From Paenibacillus brasilensis (GTDB taxonomy: Bacteria; Bacillota; Bacilli; Paenibacillales; Paenibacillaceae), in the NCBI RefSeq assembly GCF_009363115.1, contig NZ_CP045298.1, positions 3,903,501 to 3,967,500 on the forward strand: 64,000 bases of DNA. Reading direction: 5' to 3'. The position numbers and the translations under genes are program-made. Positions 63,651 through 64,000 of this stretch are shown piece by piece (positions within the stretch are counted from its first letter, which is position 1; each line of letters opens with the position of its first letter). The notes under the pieces were generated by a model. That model saw only the letters and a program-made list of their open reading frames with translations, was not told the DNA's origin and searched no databases.

Positions 63651-64000
63651 CTACACAAACTTGCGATGATGCTTTTTGCCATCGTATGAAAATAGGGCAA
63701 GCTTGCCCTCAACCATCGTTTCCAGATGAACGGCACGGCCCCACAGTTGATACACATATGGGAGTGTGCGCTCCATATATTTTAAATCCAGCTCAATGCC
63801 CTCATACTGGTGCTTCAGCTTCAGCTCGCCTGTATGCTGATAATCGCCGTCCTCGACGACGATATAAGGGGAACCCCCATTCACGCGCGAAAATACTAGC
63901 TGATCCCGTATGTTTTCCCAGGACTTATCGGTGATTTTCCAATCTGGTCCGCGTTTCTCAAACACATATAGATCCAAATCCTCCGTCAGTTTTTTGGTCA
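63651..64000 (-). CDS. spoVR: SpoVR family protein, C-terminal part (cut by window edge)
   Basis: The last roughly 115 residues of SpoVR: DLYVFEKRGPDWKI, INGG-type motif SRVNGGSPYIVVEDGDY, GIELDLKYMERTLPYVYQLWGR and the end LFSYDGKKHHRKFV. The frame stays open to base 64000, so the start lies beyond the window. SpoVR is needed for normal spore cortex in Bacillus and is functionally linked with PrkA, encoded at 46.5 kb. Confidence 0.93.
   Translation of the reverse strand, partial: TKKLTEDLDLYVFEKRGPDWKITDKSWENIRDQLVFSRVNGGSPYIVVEDGDYQHTGELKLKHQYEGIELDLKYMERTLPYVYQLWGRAVHLETMVEGKLALFSYDGKKHHRKFV

Noticed and set aside
1-64000. CRISPR arrays, tRNA or rRNA genes, T-box leaders, prophage
   Set aside because: Looked for spaced direct repeats, cloverleaf ends, T-box GGTGG-type sequences and phage genes; none found by eye.

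Overview
The window looks like chromosomal DNA of an endospore-forming, low-GC Gram-positive of the Paenibacillus type, close to P. polymyxa. The signs are MutS2, YtxC, a gamma-type SASP, CotF- and CotS-like coat genes, Spo0E, PrkA, SpoVR, an S-box riboswitch, strong AAGGAGG ribosome binding sites and frequent GTG/TTG starts. The assignment rests on gene content and protein resemblance from memory, not on a database search. No rRNA, tRNA, CRISPR array or prophage was seen.

Layout. 1-14.9 kb is mostly housekeeping and sporulation: mutS2 (5' end cut), DUF350, an MFS carrier, a FAD oxidoreductase, two coat genes, an Lrp-aminotransferase pair, Spo0E, a lipoprotein, cobalamin adenosyltransferase, RluA, an ArsC/Spx-like protein, a 5'-3' exonuclease, a ROK sugar kinase and an HRDC protein. 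15.2-18.3 kb is an accessory-looking MerR/MFS/isochorismatase cassette. 18.3-25 kb has corA with a long structured leader, then methionine genes (S-box, metA, metI, metC) and mqnC. 25.2-28.2 kb is an ArsR-MFS pair followed by an ISL3-type transposase. 28.2-34.9 kb holds ytxC, a 3D-domain protein, a SASP and htrA followed by a two-component system. 35-41.5 kb is core metabolism (ispH, aroF, a GSI-beta type glnA, serC, trmL) plus an AbrB-like regulator. 41.6-51.8 kb has an exported phosphodiester glycosidase pair, an orphan ComA-like regulator, a PLP aminotransferase, a DUF2161 nuclease-fold protein, prkA, an arylamine N-acetyltransferase and two tandem CotS-like kinases.

52.0-58.2 kb is a conserved-looking but functionally obscure operon: OPT transporter, DUF917, DUF1177, AroM, M29/NicX-like metalloenzyme and Asp/Glu/hydantoin racemase. 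A perfect GlnR/TnrA-type box lies at its promoter. A PucR-family regulator, a two-component system and a propeller lipoprotein follow. The genes together suggest nitrogen-controlled uptake and breakdown of an unknown peptide or hydantoin-like compound. Both the transporter and the PucR gene carry a single-base frameshift here, so the locus is either decaying, phase-variable or affected by sequencing errors.

The two observations I rate highest are the corA leader (about 320 nt, with mutually exclusive helices that either bury or free the ribosome binding site, matching no riboswitch class I can recognise) and the GlnR-boxed OPT-DUF917-DUF1177-AroM-racemase operon. The window ends inside spoVR on the minus strand.
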